The notes beneath the pieces are model-generated. The model did not search any database, had not been told where the DNA came from, and was given only the letters and a program-made list of their open reading frames with translations. Below, piece by piece: positions 18,423 through 27,224 of a DNA stretch of 64,000 bases; position 1 is the first letter of the stretch; each line of letters begins with the position of its first letter. The position numbers and the translations under genes were made by a program. Origin of the DNA: Caballeronia glathei (lineage in GTDB: Bacteria; Pseudomonadota; Gammaproteobacteria; Burkholderiales; Burkholderiaceae); assembly GCF_000698595.1 (NCBI RefSeq), contig NZ_JFHC01000007.1, forward strand, positions 1-64,000. Direction: 5' to 3'.

Positions 18423-20291
18423 ATGCAGCGGCATGCAGTCTGCCATGCGGTCGAGCGGCAGGACCAACAAGACGTCGAAAGGCACGCCGGGCGCGGGTTG
18501 TCCGAGGTCATCAGCAATTCGCACGCGCGCTCGGCCACATTCGGCCTGAGCGTCACGATGCGTCCCGACTACGGCGTGCTGCCCGCCGCCGATCTCGCGC
18601 TGAAACTGGAGCAGAACCGCGCGCTCTTCGTGCACGCGCGGCCCGTGATGGAAACGCTCTACGCGCAGATCGTCAACACGCACAGCATGATCGCGCTGAC
18701 CGACGCGAGCGGCCTGATCCTGCATTCCCTCGGCGACGACGACTTTCTCGCCCGCGCCGAAAAGGTCGCGCTGCGCGCGGGCGCGGTGTGGAGCGAGGCG
18801 CGGCAGGGCACCAACGCGATCGGCACGGCGATCGCCGAACGCGAAGCCACCACCATTCACGGCGACCAGCACTATCTGCGTGCAAATCAGTTTCTCACCT
18901 GCTCGAGCGTGCCGATCCTCGATCCGCTCGGCAACCTGAGCGGCGTGCTCGACGTGACCGGCGACAGGCGCAGCTACCATCAGCACACGATGGCGCTCGC
19001 GAAGATGTCCGCGCAGATGATCGAGAACCGGCTGATCACGAGCACCTGCACCGAGGCGCTGCGCATTCATTTCCACAGCCGGCCCGAATTCATCGGCACG
19101 CTGATGGAAGGGATCGCGGCTTTCTCTCTCGACGGACGCCTGCTTTGCGCGAACCGCAGCGCGCAGTTCCAGCTTGGCCTCGCGCTCGGCGATCTGCGCG
19201 CGCAGACACTCGAGTCGCTCTTCGGCGCGTCGGTCGACGAAATGATCGCGCGCCTGGCCGCGAAGCCGCTCGCGCTCGGATTGCACAGCGGCGTCGCCGT
19301 CTTTGCGAACGTCGAGTGTCCGCTGCGCGCGCCGGCGCCTTCGCCCGGCATGCGCGAGACAGCCGCGTCGAACCTGCGCGATCTGTCGACGGGCGACCCG
19401 CAGTTCGCCGCCGCGATCGAGCGCGTGCGCAGGGTGATCGGCAAGAACATCCCGGTTCTGATCGGCGGCGAAACGGGCACGGGCAAGGACGTGCTCGCGA
19501 ATGCGATCCATCGCGATTCGCCGCGCCATGCTGGGCCGTTCGTCGCGGTAAATTGCGCGTCGCTGCCGGAGACGCTGATCGAAGCGGAACTCTTCGGCTA
19601 TACGGAAGGCGCGTTCACCGGCGCGGCGAAGCGCGGCGCGCCGGGCAAGATCGCGCAGGCGAACGGCGGCACGCTGTTCCTCGACGAAATCGGCGACATG
19701 CCGTTCCCGCTGCAAAGCCGCCTTCTGCGCGTGCTGCAGGAGCGCGTCGTGCAGCCGCTCGGCGGCGCGCGTCCGATTCCGGTCGACTTCGCGCTCGTCT
19801 GCGCGAGCAACCGCAACCTGCGGGAACGGGTGGAGCAGGGCGCGTTTCGCGAGGACCTCTATTACCGCATCAACGGCCTTGTCGTGACGCTGCCGCCGCT
19901 GCGCGAGCGGACCGACCTCGCGGTGGTCGTCGACAGGATTCTGCGCAGCGAGCGTTTCGCGGGCCGCGTCGTCGGCGTCGCGGACGAAGTGCTTGCGCTC
20001 TTTGCGCGGCATCGCTGGCCGGGCAATTTTCGTCAGCTGAGCAACGTGCTGCGCACGGCATCGGCCATGCTCGACGACCACGAATCGCAGATCCGCATCG
20101 CGCATCTGCCGCAGGATTTCCTCGACGAACCCGTGCCCCGCGAGGCAGGCGCGATCAGGGGCACGCGCCTCGACGACATCGCCGCGTCCGCGGTCGCCGC
20201 GGCGCTCGAAGCGCATGACGGCAACGTCTCCGCGGCGGCGCGCGCGCTCGGCGTGTCGCGCACGACCGTCTACCGGAAGATGCGGTCCTAG
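18423..20291 (+). CDS. Sigma-54-dependent Fis-family transcriptional activator (AcoR-like)
   Basis: A 622-residue enhancer-binding protein. Residues about 60-200 form a GAF-like sensor region. The AAA+ domain follows with Walker A GETGTGKD near residue 349, the sigma-54 contact loop GAFTGA near 396 and Walker B TLFLDEIGD near 417. A Fis-type helix-turn-helix (NVSAAARALGVSRTTVYRKM) ends the protein. The architecture is that of AcoR-type activators, which often control aldehyde or acetoin genes. Its target here is not evident. Its TAG stop is shared with the convergent eutC gene: the two coding ends overlap by four bases. Confidence 0.88.
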   Translation: MQRHAVCHAVERQDQQDVERHAGRGLSEVISNSHARSATFGLSVTMRPDYGVLPAADLALKLEQNRALFVHARPVMETLYAQIVNTHSMIALTDASGLILHSLGDDDFLARAEKVALRAGAVWSEARQGTNAIGTAIAEREATTIHGDQHYLRANQFLTCSSVPILDPLGNLSGVLDVTGDRRSYHQHTMALAKMSAQMIENRLITSTCTEALRIHFHSRPEFIGTLMEGIAAFSLDGRLLCANRSAQFQLGLALGDLRAQTLESLFGASVDEMIARLAAKPLALGLHSGVAVFANVECPLRAPAPSPGMRETAASNLRDLSTGDPQFAAAIERVRRVIGKNIPVLIGGETGTGKDVLANAIHRDSPRHAGPFVAVNCASLPETLIEAELFGYTEGAFTGAAKRGAPGKIAQANGGTLFLDEIGDMPFPLQSRLLRVLQERVVQPLGGARPIPVDFALVCASNRNLRERVEQGAFREDLYYRINGLVVTLPPLRERTDLAVVVDRILRSERFAGRVVGVADEVLALFARHRWPGNFRQLSNVLRTASAMLDDHESQIRIAHLPQDFLDEPVPREAGAIRGTRLDDIAASAVAAALEAHDGNVSAAARALGVSRTTVYRKMRS

Positions 20292-21124
20292 CGCGATTCG
20301 ATCGCGCCCGGCCTGGCCGTCGGAACGGGCAGGGCGTCGCTGTGATCCTTCAGTCCGACGCCCGTGAGCTTCAGGCGCCGCGCCTCGTTCAGCAGATAGT
20401 GCAGCTTGAACGCGGCGGCGTCGTACGCGAGCCCCTCGGGACGCACGTTCGAAATGCAATTGCGCTCGGCGTCGCTGCGCCCGACTCGCGGCTCATACGT
20501 CAGATAGATGCCGAGGCTGTCGGGCGAGCTGAGCCCCGGCCGCTCGCCGATCAGCACGACGACGATCCGCGCCCGTAAAAGCTCACCGATGCCGTCGCCG
20601 AGCGCAACGCGCGCCTGCGTCGCGACGACGACCGGGCCAATATTCCAGCCGTCGAGCTTCTTGCGCAGCGTGTCGAGAAAGGGCACCGCGTGGCGGGTGG
20701 CCGCATACGCCGACAGCCCGTCGGCGACGACGAACACCACATCCGGCGCGCCGCTCATCGTCGATGCATGCTGTGCGAGCCGCGCCGCGCTTTCGCCGGA
20801 GAGCGCGCGGCCGAGGTCGGGCCGGCGCAGATAGTGATCGCGATCCGGCGCGGCGCTGGCGGCATCGAGCGTATCGAAGCCCGCCGCGCGCAGCGCATCG
20901 TTCAGCGCGGCCGTGTCGAGCGGCTGATGGACCGCGTCGCGGGCCTGCGCGTGCGAGAGATTGAAGGCGAGAAGCGGTGCGGTCGGCAGGCTGCTGCCCG
21001 CGCGCCCGAGCGCGATGCGCGCGTTCGTGAAGCGGCGCAGCGCGTCCCACGGGTTGCGGTCGACCGGCGAGGCGGGCGTGCCGGCCGGGTCGGCCTGCTC
21101 CGGAGAGTCGGGCTTGTCGCTCAT
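20288..21124 (-). CDS. eutC: Ethanolamine ammonia-lyase small subunit
   Basis: A 278-residue EutC. The motifs LTSARIALGRAG-like (FTNARIALGRAG), LAFNLSHAQARDAVH, VVFVVADGLSAYA, VLIGERPGLSSPDSLGIYLTYEP and ERNCISNVRPEGL are those of the small subunit, which helps bind adenosylcobalamin. With EutB it converts ethanolamine to acetaldehyde and ammonia. The ATG shares one base with the eutB stop (TGATG), so the two are translationally coupled. Its last four bases overlap the end of the convergent sigma-54 activator gene. Confidence 0.95.
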   Translation of the reverse strand: MSDKPDSPEQADPAGTPASPVDRNPWDALRRFTNARIALGRAGSSLPTAPLLAFNLSHAQARDAVHQPLDTAALNDALRAAGFDTLDAASAAPDRDHYLRRPDLGRALSGESAARLAQHASTMSGAPDVVFVVADGLSAYAATRHAVPFLDTLRKKLDGWNIGPVVVATQARVALGDGIGELLRARIVVVLIGERPGLSSPDSLGIYLTYEPRVGRSDAERNCISNVRPEGLAYDAAAFKLHYLLNEARRLKLTGVGLKDHSDALPVPTARPGAIESR

Positions 21125-22500
21125 CACGCGTCCATCCAGTCGAGAAGCGGCTGCGTGGTCTGGCTCAGCAGCGCGCCGCGCATGTCGGTGATGCGCATTG
21201 CCTCCAGCCATTCCTCGAACTCCGGCGCGCGCTTGAGGCCGAGCACCTGGCGCACGTACAGCGCGTCGTGGAACGACGTGCTCTGGTAGTTGAGCATGAT
21301 GTCGTCGGCGCCGGGAATGCCCATGATGAAGTTGACGTTGGCCGCGCCGAGCAGCGTGAGCAGGGTGTCCATGTCGTCCTGGTCGGCCTGCGCGTGATTC
21401 GTGTAGCAGATGTCGCAGCCCATCGGCACGCCGAGCAGCTTGCCGCAGAAGTGGTCTTCGAGACCCGCGCGGATGATCTGCTTGCCGTCGTACAGATACT
21501 CCGGGCCGATGAAGCCGACCACCGTGTTCGTGAGGAGCGGCTCGAACTTGCGCGCGACCGCGTATGCGCGCACTTCGCAGGTCTGCTGGTCGACGCCGTG
21601 ATGCGCGTTCGCCGACAGCGCGCTGCCCTGTCCGGTTTCGAAGTACATCAGGTTGTCGCCGACCGTCCCGCGCCTGAGCGACAGCCCCGCCTCGTGCGCC
21701 TCGCGAAGCAGCGCAAGCGACACGCCGAAGCTCTCGTTTGCCTTCTGCGTTCCGGCAATCGACTGGAACACGAGATCGACAGGCGCGCCTTTTTCGATCG
21801 CGGCGATGGTGCTGGTCACGTGCGTGAGCACGCACGACTGCGTGGGCACGTTGTAGCGCTGGCGGAACTCGTCGATCATCACGAGGAGCGCGGTGATCGC
21901 GTTCAGTGAATCCGACGCGGGGTTGATGCCGATCACCGCGTCGCCGCAGCCGTACATCAGGCCGTCGAGCATCGAGGCGGCGATGCCCTTGGCGTCGTCG
22001 GTGGGGTGGTTCGGCTGCAGCCGCACGGACAGGCGCCCGGGCAAGCCGATCGTGTTGCGAAAGCGTGTGACGACGGGGCGCTTCTTTGCGGCGAGGATCA
22101 GGTCCTGATTGCGCATCAGCTTCGAGACGGCGGCGACCATTTCCGGCGTGAGGCCCGCCGTCACGCGGATGAGCGCATCGGGGTCCGTGGTGTCGGCGAG
22201 CAGCCAGTTGCGCAGTTCGCCCACGGTCAGATGCGAGATTTCCGCGAAGGCCTCGGGCGAGTGATCGTCGATGATGAGCCGCGTCACCTCGTCTTCCTCA
22301 TAGGGAATCAGGGCTTCGTTCAGGAACGTGCGTAACGGTACCTGTGCTAGCGCCATCTTCGCCGCGACGCGCTCTTCTTCCGTTGCGGCGCACACGCCCG
22401 CCAGCTGGTCGCCGGAGCGCAGCGGGCTCGCCTTCGCCAGCAGCGCTTTCAAGTCGCCGAAGCGGTAGGTGCGGGCGCCGATCGTCTCGGTGTAACTCAT
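21124..22500 (-). CDS. eutB: Ethanolamine ammonia-lyase large subunit
   Basis: A 458-residue EutB, normal length. It forms the TIM-barrel active site of the B12-dependent lyase. Family segments include LMRNQDLILAAKK, LPGRLSVRLQPNHPTDD, GCGDAVIGINPASDS, and the C-terminal GVPMGCDICYTNHAQADQDD. The ATG at 22500 follows AGGAG at good spacing; a start ten codons upstream is less likely. The gene is separated from the ethanolamine permease gene upstream by the long inverted-repeat element, whose arm begins only about 70 nt before the start codon. No carboxysome-like eut shell genes are present. Confidence 0.96.
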   Translation of the reverse strand: MSYTETIGARTYRFGDLKALLAKASPLRSGDQLAGVCAATEEERVAAKMALAQVPLRTFLNEALIPYEEDEVTRLIIDDHSPEAFAEISHLTVGELRNWLLADTTDPDALIRVTAGLTPEMVAAVSKLMRNQDLILAAKKRPVVTRFRNTIGLPGRLSVRLQPNHPTDDAKGIAASMLDGLMYGCGDAVIGINPASDSLNAITALLVMIDEFRQRYNVPTQSCVLTHVTSTIAAIEKGAPVDLVFQSIAGTQKANESFGVSLALLREAHEAGLSLRRGTVGDNLMYFETGQGSALSANAHHGVDQQTCEVRAYAVARKFEPLLTNTVVGFIGPEYLYDGKQIIRAGLEDHFCGKLLGVPMGCDICYTNHAQADQDDMDTLLTLLGAANVNFIMGIPGADDIMLNYQSTSFHDALYVRQVLGLKRAPEFEEWLEAMRITDMRGALLSQTTQPLLDWMDA

Positions 22501-22570
22501 CGTGGCTCCTGTTTTTTTGCTCCCCTGCATGGGGGCATTTTGCGCTGTTTTTCTTTCATGTACGAGGGGG

Positions 22571-23418
22571 CGCTGGCGCTTGGACTGGTGATGTCGCTGG
22601 CGCTTGGACGGGGGTTGGTCGTGTTGTGTTTACACCGTCTGATGCGCTTGTGCTCCTATGAAACTTGTTTTGCTATTGGTTTATTAGCTTCGCCCCTGTG
22701 CGGGGCGGCAGTCACTTTCTTTGCTGCTGCAAAGAAAGTAACCAAAGAAAGCAGCTATGGGGTCAGCGGTGTTAGGACGTGACCACGTTCGAGTCATTCG
22801 GAGTGGCCCGACCGTGGGAGTGTCCATCTCGGTTCGTTGAGCGGATAGGTACGCGGACCCACTGCGCTCTCGCGCCTTCAAACGGAGTGGTAAGGCAGTC
22901 ATCCATCCGCCCTCGCTTCGCTCCGACGCAAGGCCGCAATACGGTCCAGTGCTTCACTCATGCTCACACGCACCCACACGCTTGTACTGCACACGCTTAA
23001 TGCCGCTGCCGCAGCGCCTTTATGCGACTACGCTCGCTTGCACCTTTGCAAACCATGCGTCGGGCACGCAGTGCCGAGACGGATGAATGACTGCTTTACC
23101 ACTCCGTTCAAAGGCGCGATGAAGCAGTGGGTCCGCGTACCTATCCGCTCAACATACCGGGGTGGACGCTCCCACGGTCGGGCCACTCTGAATGACTCGA
23201 ACGTGGTCACGTCCTAACACCGCTGCGTCCATAGCTGCTTTCTTTGGTTACTTTCTTTGCAGCAGCAAAGAAAGTGACTGCCGCCCCGCACAGGGGCGAA
23301 GCTTATAAACCAATATCAAAACAAGTTTCATAGAAGCGCAAGCGCATCAGACGGTGTAGTCACAACACGACCAACCCCCGTCCAAGCGCCAGCGACACCA
23401 CCAGCCCAAGCGCCAGCG
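22571..23418. repeat. Long near-perfect inverted repeat (339-nt arms, 170-nt loop)
   Basis: The left arm 22571-22909 is the reverse complement of the right arm 23080-23418, with about 25 mismatches over 339 nt and no gaps by eye. The loop is 22910-23079. Each arm also carries two small hairpins: CGCCCC-TGTG-CGGGGCG and ACTTTCTTTGC-TGCT-GCAAAGAAAGT (left copy 22714-22739). Short open frames exist on both strands of the arms but mirror each other and have no ribosome-binding sites worth noting. The end of a related copy is at 1-62. It fills the whole gap between the permease gene and eutB. It encodes no transposase, so it is either a non-autonomous mobile element or a repeat family of unknown role. 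Confidence 0.93.
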
Positions 23419-23420
23419 GC

Positions 23421-24824
23421 TCAATCTTCGAGCAATGCATCGGCCGGTGCGATTTCACGCTGATGCCGCGTCGAAAGGAAGTACAGATAGCCGAGCACGA
23501 GAAACCCCGCAAACACCACCGCAACGAGGAAGTTGAACCAGACCATGGTCGCGAGGCACACGACGGCCGCGCCGAGCGCGAACGCGGGAAAGATCGGGAA
23601 AAGAGGCGCCCTGTACGGCCGCTCCATGTTCGGCTCGCTCTTGCGCAGCTTGAAGAGGGCCATCATGCTGATGATGTACATCACGATCGCGCCGAACACC
23701 GACATCGTCACGATGTTCGCCGTCAGCGTCTGCCCGCCGAACTGGATGAGGTTGTCGCTGTAGATCGCCGCGATGCCGATCACGCCGCCCGCAATGATCG
23801 CGCGATGCGGCGTCTTGAAGCGCGGATGCACCTTCGCAAGGAACTCGGGCAGATAGCCCGCGCGCGCAAGCGCGAAGATCTGCCGCGAGTAGCCGAGGAT
23901 GATGCCGTGAAACGACGCCACGAGCCCGAAAAGCCCGAGCCACACGAGCATGTGCAGCCAGCCGCTGTTGTCGCCGACAATGTATTTCATCGCCTGCGGG
24001 AGCGGGTCGTTGATGTTGGCGAGCTTGGTCCAGTCGCCGGCCGCGCCCGCGAACACCATCACGCCGATCGCGAGCAGCACGAGCGTGATGATGCCCGCGA
24101 CATAGGCGATCGGAATCGAGCGCTTCGGGTTCTTCGCTTCCTCGGCCGCCATCGCGACGCCTTCGATTGCGAGGAAGAACCAGATTGCGAACGGGATCGC
24201 CGCGAACATGCCGGAAAACGAGCCGAGCGAGAACGTGTCCGCACCCGACCAGCCGCCCTTCGCGAAGTTCGACCACTGGAAGCCCGGCGACACCACGCCC
24301 ATGAACACGAGCAGCTCGAAGATCGCGAACAGCGTCACGACCAGCTCGAAGGTCGCCGCAATCTGCACGCCGACGATGTTGAGCGCCATGAAGACGAGAT
24401 ACGCGCCCATCGCCGCGTGCTTCGGGTCGAGGCCGGGAAACTGCACGTGCAGATAGGCGCCGATCGCAAGCGAGATCGCGGGCGGCGCGAACACGAATTC
24501 GACGAGCGTCGCCGCCCCCGCGAGGTAGCCGCCGACCGGGCCGAACGCGTGCCGCGCATACGCGAACGGGCCGCCCGCGTGGGGAATCGACGTGGTGAGT
24601 TCGGTGAAGCTGAAGATGAAGGTCGTGTACATCGCCGCGATGAAGAGCGCGGTCACGACGAAGCCGAGCGTGCCGGCACTCGCCCAGCCGTAGCTCCAGC
24701 CGAAGTATTCGCCGGAGATCACGAGACCCACCGCGATGCCCCAGAGCTGCCACGTGCCGAGCGTCTGCTTCAGTTCGTGATGCGTGACGACGCCCGCATG
24801 CTGATTCTTCGATTCGGTGCTCAT
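23421..24824 (-). CDS. eat: Ethanolamine permease (APC superfamily)
   Basis: A 467-residue amino-acid/polyamine-type permease with about twelve membrane helices. The opening LKQTLGTWQLWGIAVGLVISGEYFGWSYGW and the segment SIPHAGGPFAYARHAFGP agree with the ethanolamine permease family, and the eutBC genes follow on the same strand. It imports ethanolamine across the inner membrane. The ATG at 24824 has GGGAG upstream; an extension of 29 codons is out of line with the family. The stop codon lies three bases from the end of the inverted repeat. Confidence 0.9.
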   Translation of the reverse strand: MSTESKNQHAGVVTHHELKQTLGTWQLWGIAVGLVISGEYFGWSYGWASAGTLGFVVTALFIAAMYTTFIFSFTELTTSIPHAGGPFAYARHAFGPVGGYLAGAATLVEFVFAPPAISLAIGAYLHVQFPGLDPKHAAMGAYLVFMALNIVGVQIAATFELVVTLFAIFELLVFMGVVSPGFQWSNFAKGGWSGADTFSLGSFSGMFAAIPFAIWFFLAIEGVAMAAEEAKNPKRSIPIAYVAGIITLVLLAIGVMVFAGAAGDWTKLANINDPLPQAMKYIVGDNSGWLHMLVWLGLFGLVASFHGIILGYSRQIFALARAGYLPEFLAKVHPRFKTPHRAIIAGGVIGIAAIYSDNLIQFGGQTLTANIVTMSVFGAIVMYIISMMALFKLRKSEPNMERPYRAPLFPIFPAFALGAAVVCLATMVWFNFLVAVVFAGFLVLGYLYFLSTRHQREIAPADALLED

Positions 24825-24985
24825 TGGGAACGCTCCCTGAGTGAAACGGCGTGAATGAGGCGAGGAGGGGATGCCGTAGCGGCAGCCCGAATCCGCAATG
24901 TAGTGAGCCAAAAATGCCGGGCGTTATCAAAATTCGGCACGAATTGGCGTGTTTTGGCGGCGATTTGGAAGGCTTTGTGTAAGGT

Positions 24986-25013
24986 TGGCGGGGCGTGCCG
25001 GGATCGAACCGGC
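24986..25013 (-). other. tRNA 3'-end fragment (T arm, acceptor strand, CCA)
   Basis: On the minus strand the sequence reads GCCGG-TTCGATC-CCGGC, a perfect five-pair T stem and loop, followed by ACGCCCC, G and CCA, exactly the 3' end of a tRNA. The rest of a tRNA is absent: no anticodon arm or GGGGCGT 5' strand occurs in the next 80 bases. It is therefore a partial tRNA copy. Such fragments often mark a past integration site. It lies about 50 nt before the selU start. Confidence 0.6.
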
Positions 25014-25065
25014 GGCCCCATGCGATAATTCCGCCCTTCCCAACCGCCGTATTCGCGTCGTCACT

Positions 25066-26133
25066 TTGAAAAATCTGCTCGCAAACCTGGACCGGCTGGC
25101 CGATTTCGATGAGATCGTCGACGTCCGCACACCGCTCGAATTCGCGGAGGACCACATTCCGGGCGCGATCAACGCGCCGGTGCTCAGCAACGAGGAGCGC
25201 GTGATCGTCGGCACGATGTACAAGCAGGTCTCGCCGTTCGAGGCGACCCGCGTCGGCGCGGCGATGGTCGCGCGCAACATCGCGAACCATCTCGACACCA
25301 CGTTCGCCGGCCGCCCGCGGAACTGGCGGCCGCTCATCTATTGCTGGCGCGGCGGCAAGCGCTCCGGCTCGATGACGACGTGGTTCAACCTGATCGGCTG
25401 GCAGGCGCGTCAGCTCGAAGGCGGCTACAAGACGTACCGGCGCGCGACTCTCGACACGCTCGGGGCGCTGCCCGCGCAGTTCGGCTACATCGTGCTCGTC
25501 GGGCATACGGGCAGCGGCAAGACACGTCTTCTGCAGGCGCTGCGGCAGGCGGGCGCGCAGGTGCTCGATCTCGAGGCGCTTGCGAGGCATCGCGGGTCGC
25601 TGCTCGGCGCGCTGCCGGGCGAGCCGCAGCCGTCGCAAAAGAGCTTCGACTCGGCGCTCGTCGGCGTGCTGCGCGGCTTAGACCGGGCGCGGCCGGTGTT
25701 CGTCGAGGCGGAAAGCCGGCGCATCGGCGCGATCACGCTGCCCGAGTCGCTCATCGCCACGTTTCACCAGGGCGCGTGTGTCGAGGTGGAGGCGCACCAC
25801 GACGACCGCATCGCGTTTCTGCTGCAGGACTACGGCCATCTCTTCGAAGCGCCGGCGTTCTTCAAGGAGCAACTGGCGAAGCTCGTCGGGCTGCACAGCC
25901 GCGAGCGCGTGACGCACTGGCAGCGTCTGATCGACGAGCGCGCGCGCGCCGAACTCTTTGCGGAACTGATCGACCTGCACTACGATCCCGCGTACGCGCG
26001 CAGCAGCGGCGCGCATTTCAGCCAGCTCGGCCACGCCACGCATTTCATGTTTCGTCCGAACGATGCCGACAGCGTCGAGCAGGCGAGGGCGCTGATCGCG
26101 AGGCTCGGCGAAACGGCCATCGCACTGACCTGA
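25066..26133 (+). CDS. selU: tRNA 2-selenouridine synthase
   Basis: A 355-residue SelU (MnmH/YbbB). An N-terminal rhodanese domain has DEIVDVRTPLEFAEDHIPGAIN and the catalytic cysteine in YCWRGGKRSGS (residues about 91-101). A P-loop (GHTGSGKT near residue 146) follows, then the C-terminal ATPase-like part. It replaces sulfur by selenium in the wobble uridine of certain tRNAs, using selenophosphate. The start is a TTG at 25066, which gives the usual family N-terminus; the open frame upstream reads through the tRNA fragment and is not coding. selD is not in the window. Confidence 0.9.
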   Translation: MKNLLANLDRLADFDEIVDVRTPLEFAEDHIPGAINAPVLSNEERVIVGTMYKQVSPFEATRVGAAMVARNIANHLDTTFAGRPRNWRPLIYCWRGGKRSGSMTTWFNLIGWQARQLEGGYKTYRRATLDTLGALPAQFGYIVLVGHTGSGKTRLLQALRQAGAQVLDLEALARHRGSLLGALPGEPQPSQKSFDSALVGVLRGLDRARPVFVEAESRRIGAITLPESLIATFHQGACVEVEAHHDDRIAFLLQDYGHLFEAPAFFKEQLAKLVGLHSRERVTHWQRLIDERARAELFAELIDLHYDPAYARSSGAHFSQLGHATHFMFRPNDADSVEQARALIARLGETAIALT

Positions 26134-26168
26134 TTTTCCGACAACAACAAACCCGCTTCGAACACACC

Positions 26169-27221
26169 ATGCACACACTTCGACAACCGCGCGTAGCGCT
26201 CGGATGGGTGACGTTTCTCCTGATTGCCGTCGTCGGCCTCTTCTATGTGAAGTGGTTTCCGTACTACAACCGCGCGTTCGTCGCGGCGAGCCAGCATTCG
26301 ATCGGCAAGTCGATCCTGATGGGCACCGCCGCAAGCGCGCCGGCCCCGTCGCTGCAGGCCGCGCTCGACTACGCGCTCGCCTATGGCCGTGCGATCTGGC
26401 AGGCGATGGTGCTCGGCCTGCTGCTCGGCTCGGCCGTGCAGGCGCTGATCCCGCCGCAGTGGGTGGCGCGCGCGCTCGGACGCAACGACTTCGGCAGCGT
26501 GGTGACCGGCGGGCTGATGTCGCTGCCGGGCATGATGTGCACGTGCTGCGCGGCGCCGGTCGTGGCGGGCCTGCGGGCGCGGCACGCGGCGCCCGGTGCG
26601 GCGGTTGCGTTCTGGCTCGGCAACACCGTGCTCAATCCGGCGGCGCTGGTTTTCATGGGCTTCGTGCTCGGCTGGCAATGGACCGGACTGCGCTTCGCGC
26701 TCGGCTTGCTGATGGTGTTCGGGCTCGGCTATGTCGTGAACCGGATGGTGACGCCGACAGAGGCGCAGGCGTCGCGCGATGCGCTCGGCAAGCTGCTCGA
26801 GCGCGAGGAGCCGGGCAACGCGTTCGCGCGCTGGATCAGGATCCTCGGACGCATGACGCTGCGCCTCGTGCCCGAATACATCGTGCTCGTGCTGCTGCTC
26901 GGCGCCGCGCGCGCGTGGCTCTTCCCGCACATCAGCCCGGATATCGACAACAGCATCTGGTGGATCGTCGGTTTCGCGGTGGCGGGCATGCTGTTCGTCA
27001 TCCCGACCGCCGGCGAAGTGCCGATCATCCAGGCGATGCTGTCGCTCGGCATGGCGGCGGGCCCGGCAGCGGCGCTCCTGATGACGCTGCCGCCGATCAG
27101 CGTGCCGTCGCTCGTGATGCTGGGACGGTCGTTTCCGGCGCGCGTGCTGGCGCTCGTGTCGGCGGCGGTGGTGGGGTTCGGGATCGTGAGCGGGATGCTG
27201 GCGGTGACGCTGGGCTTCTGA
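26169..27221 (+). CDS. Predicted permease, COG0701/DUF318 type
   Basis: A 350-residue protein with about eight membrane helices in two halves separated by a hydrophilic linker (residues about 195-225). The first half has MMCTCCAAPVVAGLR, a cysteine-rich membrane motif like that of the ArsP/YraQ permeases; the second half has PTAGEVPIIQAML in the corresponding place. Relatives export organoarsenicals or other compounds; substrate unknown. It starts 35 bases after selU and may be cotranscribed. Confidence 0.75.
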   Translation: MHTLRQPRVALGWVTFLLIAVVGLFYVKWFPYYNRAFVAASQHSIGKSILMGTAASAPAPSLQAALDYALAYGRAIWQAMVLGLLLGSAVQALIPPQWVARALGRNDFGSVVTGGLMSLPGMMCTCCAAPVVAGLRARHAAPGAAVAFWLGNTVLNPAALVFMGFVLGWQWTGLRFALGLLMVFGLGYVVNRMVTPTEAQASRDALGKLLEREEPGNAFARWIRILGRMTLRLVPEYIVLVLLLGAARAWLFPHISPDIDNSIWWIVGFAVAGMLFVIPTAGEVPIIQAMLSLGMAAGPAAALLMTLPPISVPSLVMLGRSFPARVLALVSAAVVGFGIVSGMLAVTLGF

Positions 27222-27224
27222 GCC

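Noticed and set aside
22501..22570. Sigma-54 promoter for eutBC
   Set aside because: The nearby sigma-54 activator made one plausible, but no GG-N10-GC element is seen between the repeat arm and the eutB start.
22544..23217. Small protein genes inside the inverted repeat
   Set aside because: The frames on both strands mirror one another because the arms are inverted copies; no ribosome-binding sites or protein features support coding.
24950..25062. Complete tRNA gene on the minus strand
   Set aside because: Only the T arm, acceptor strand and CCA exist; no 5' acceptor strand, D arm or anticodon arm occurs within the needed distance.
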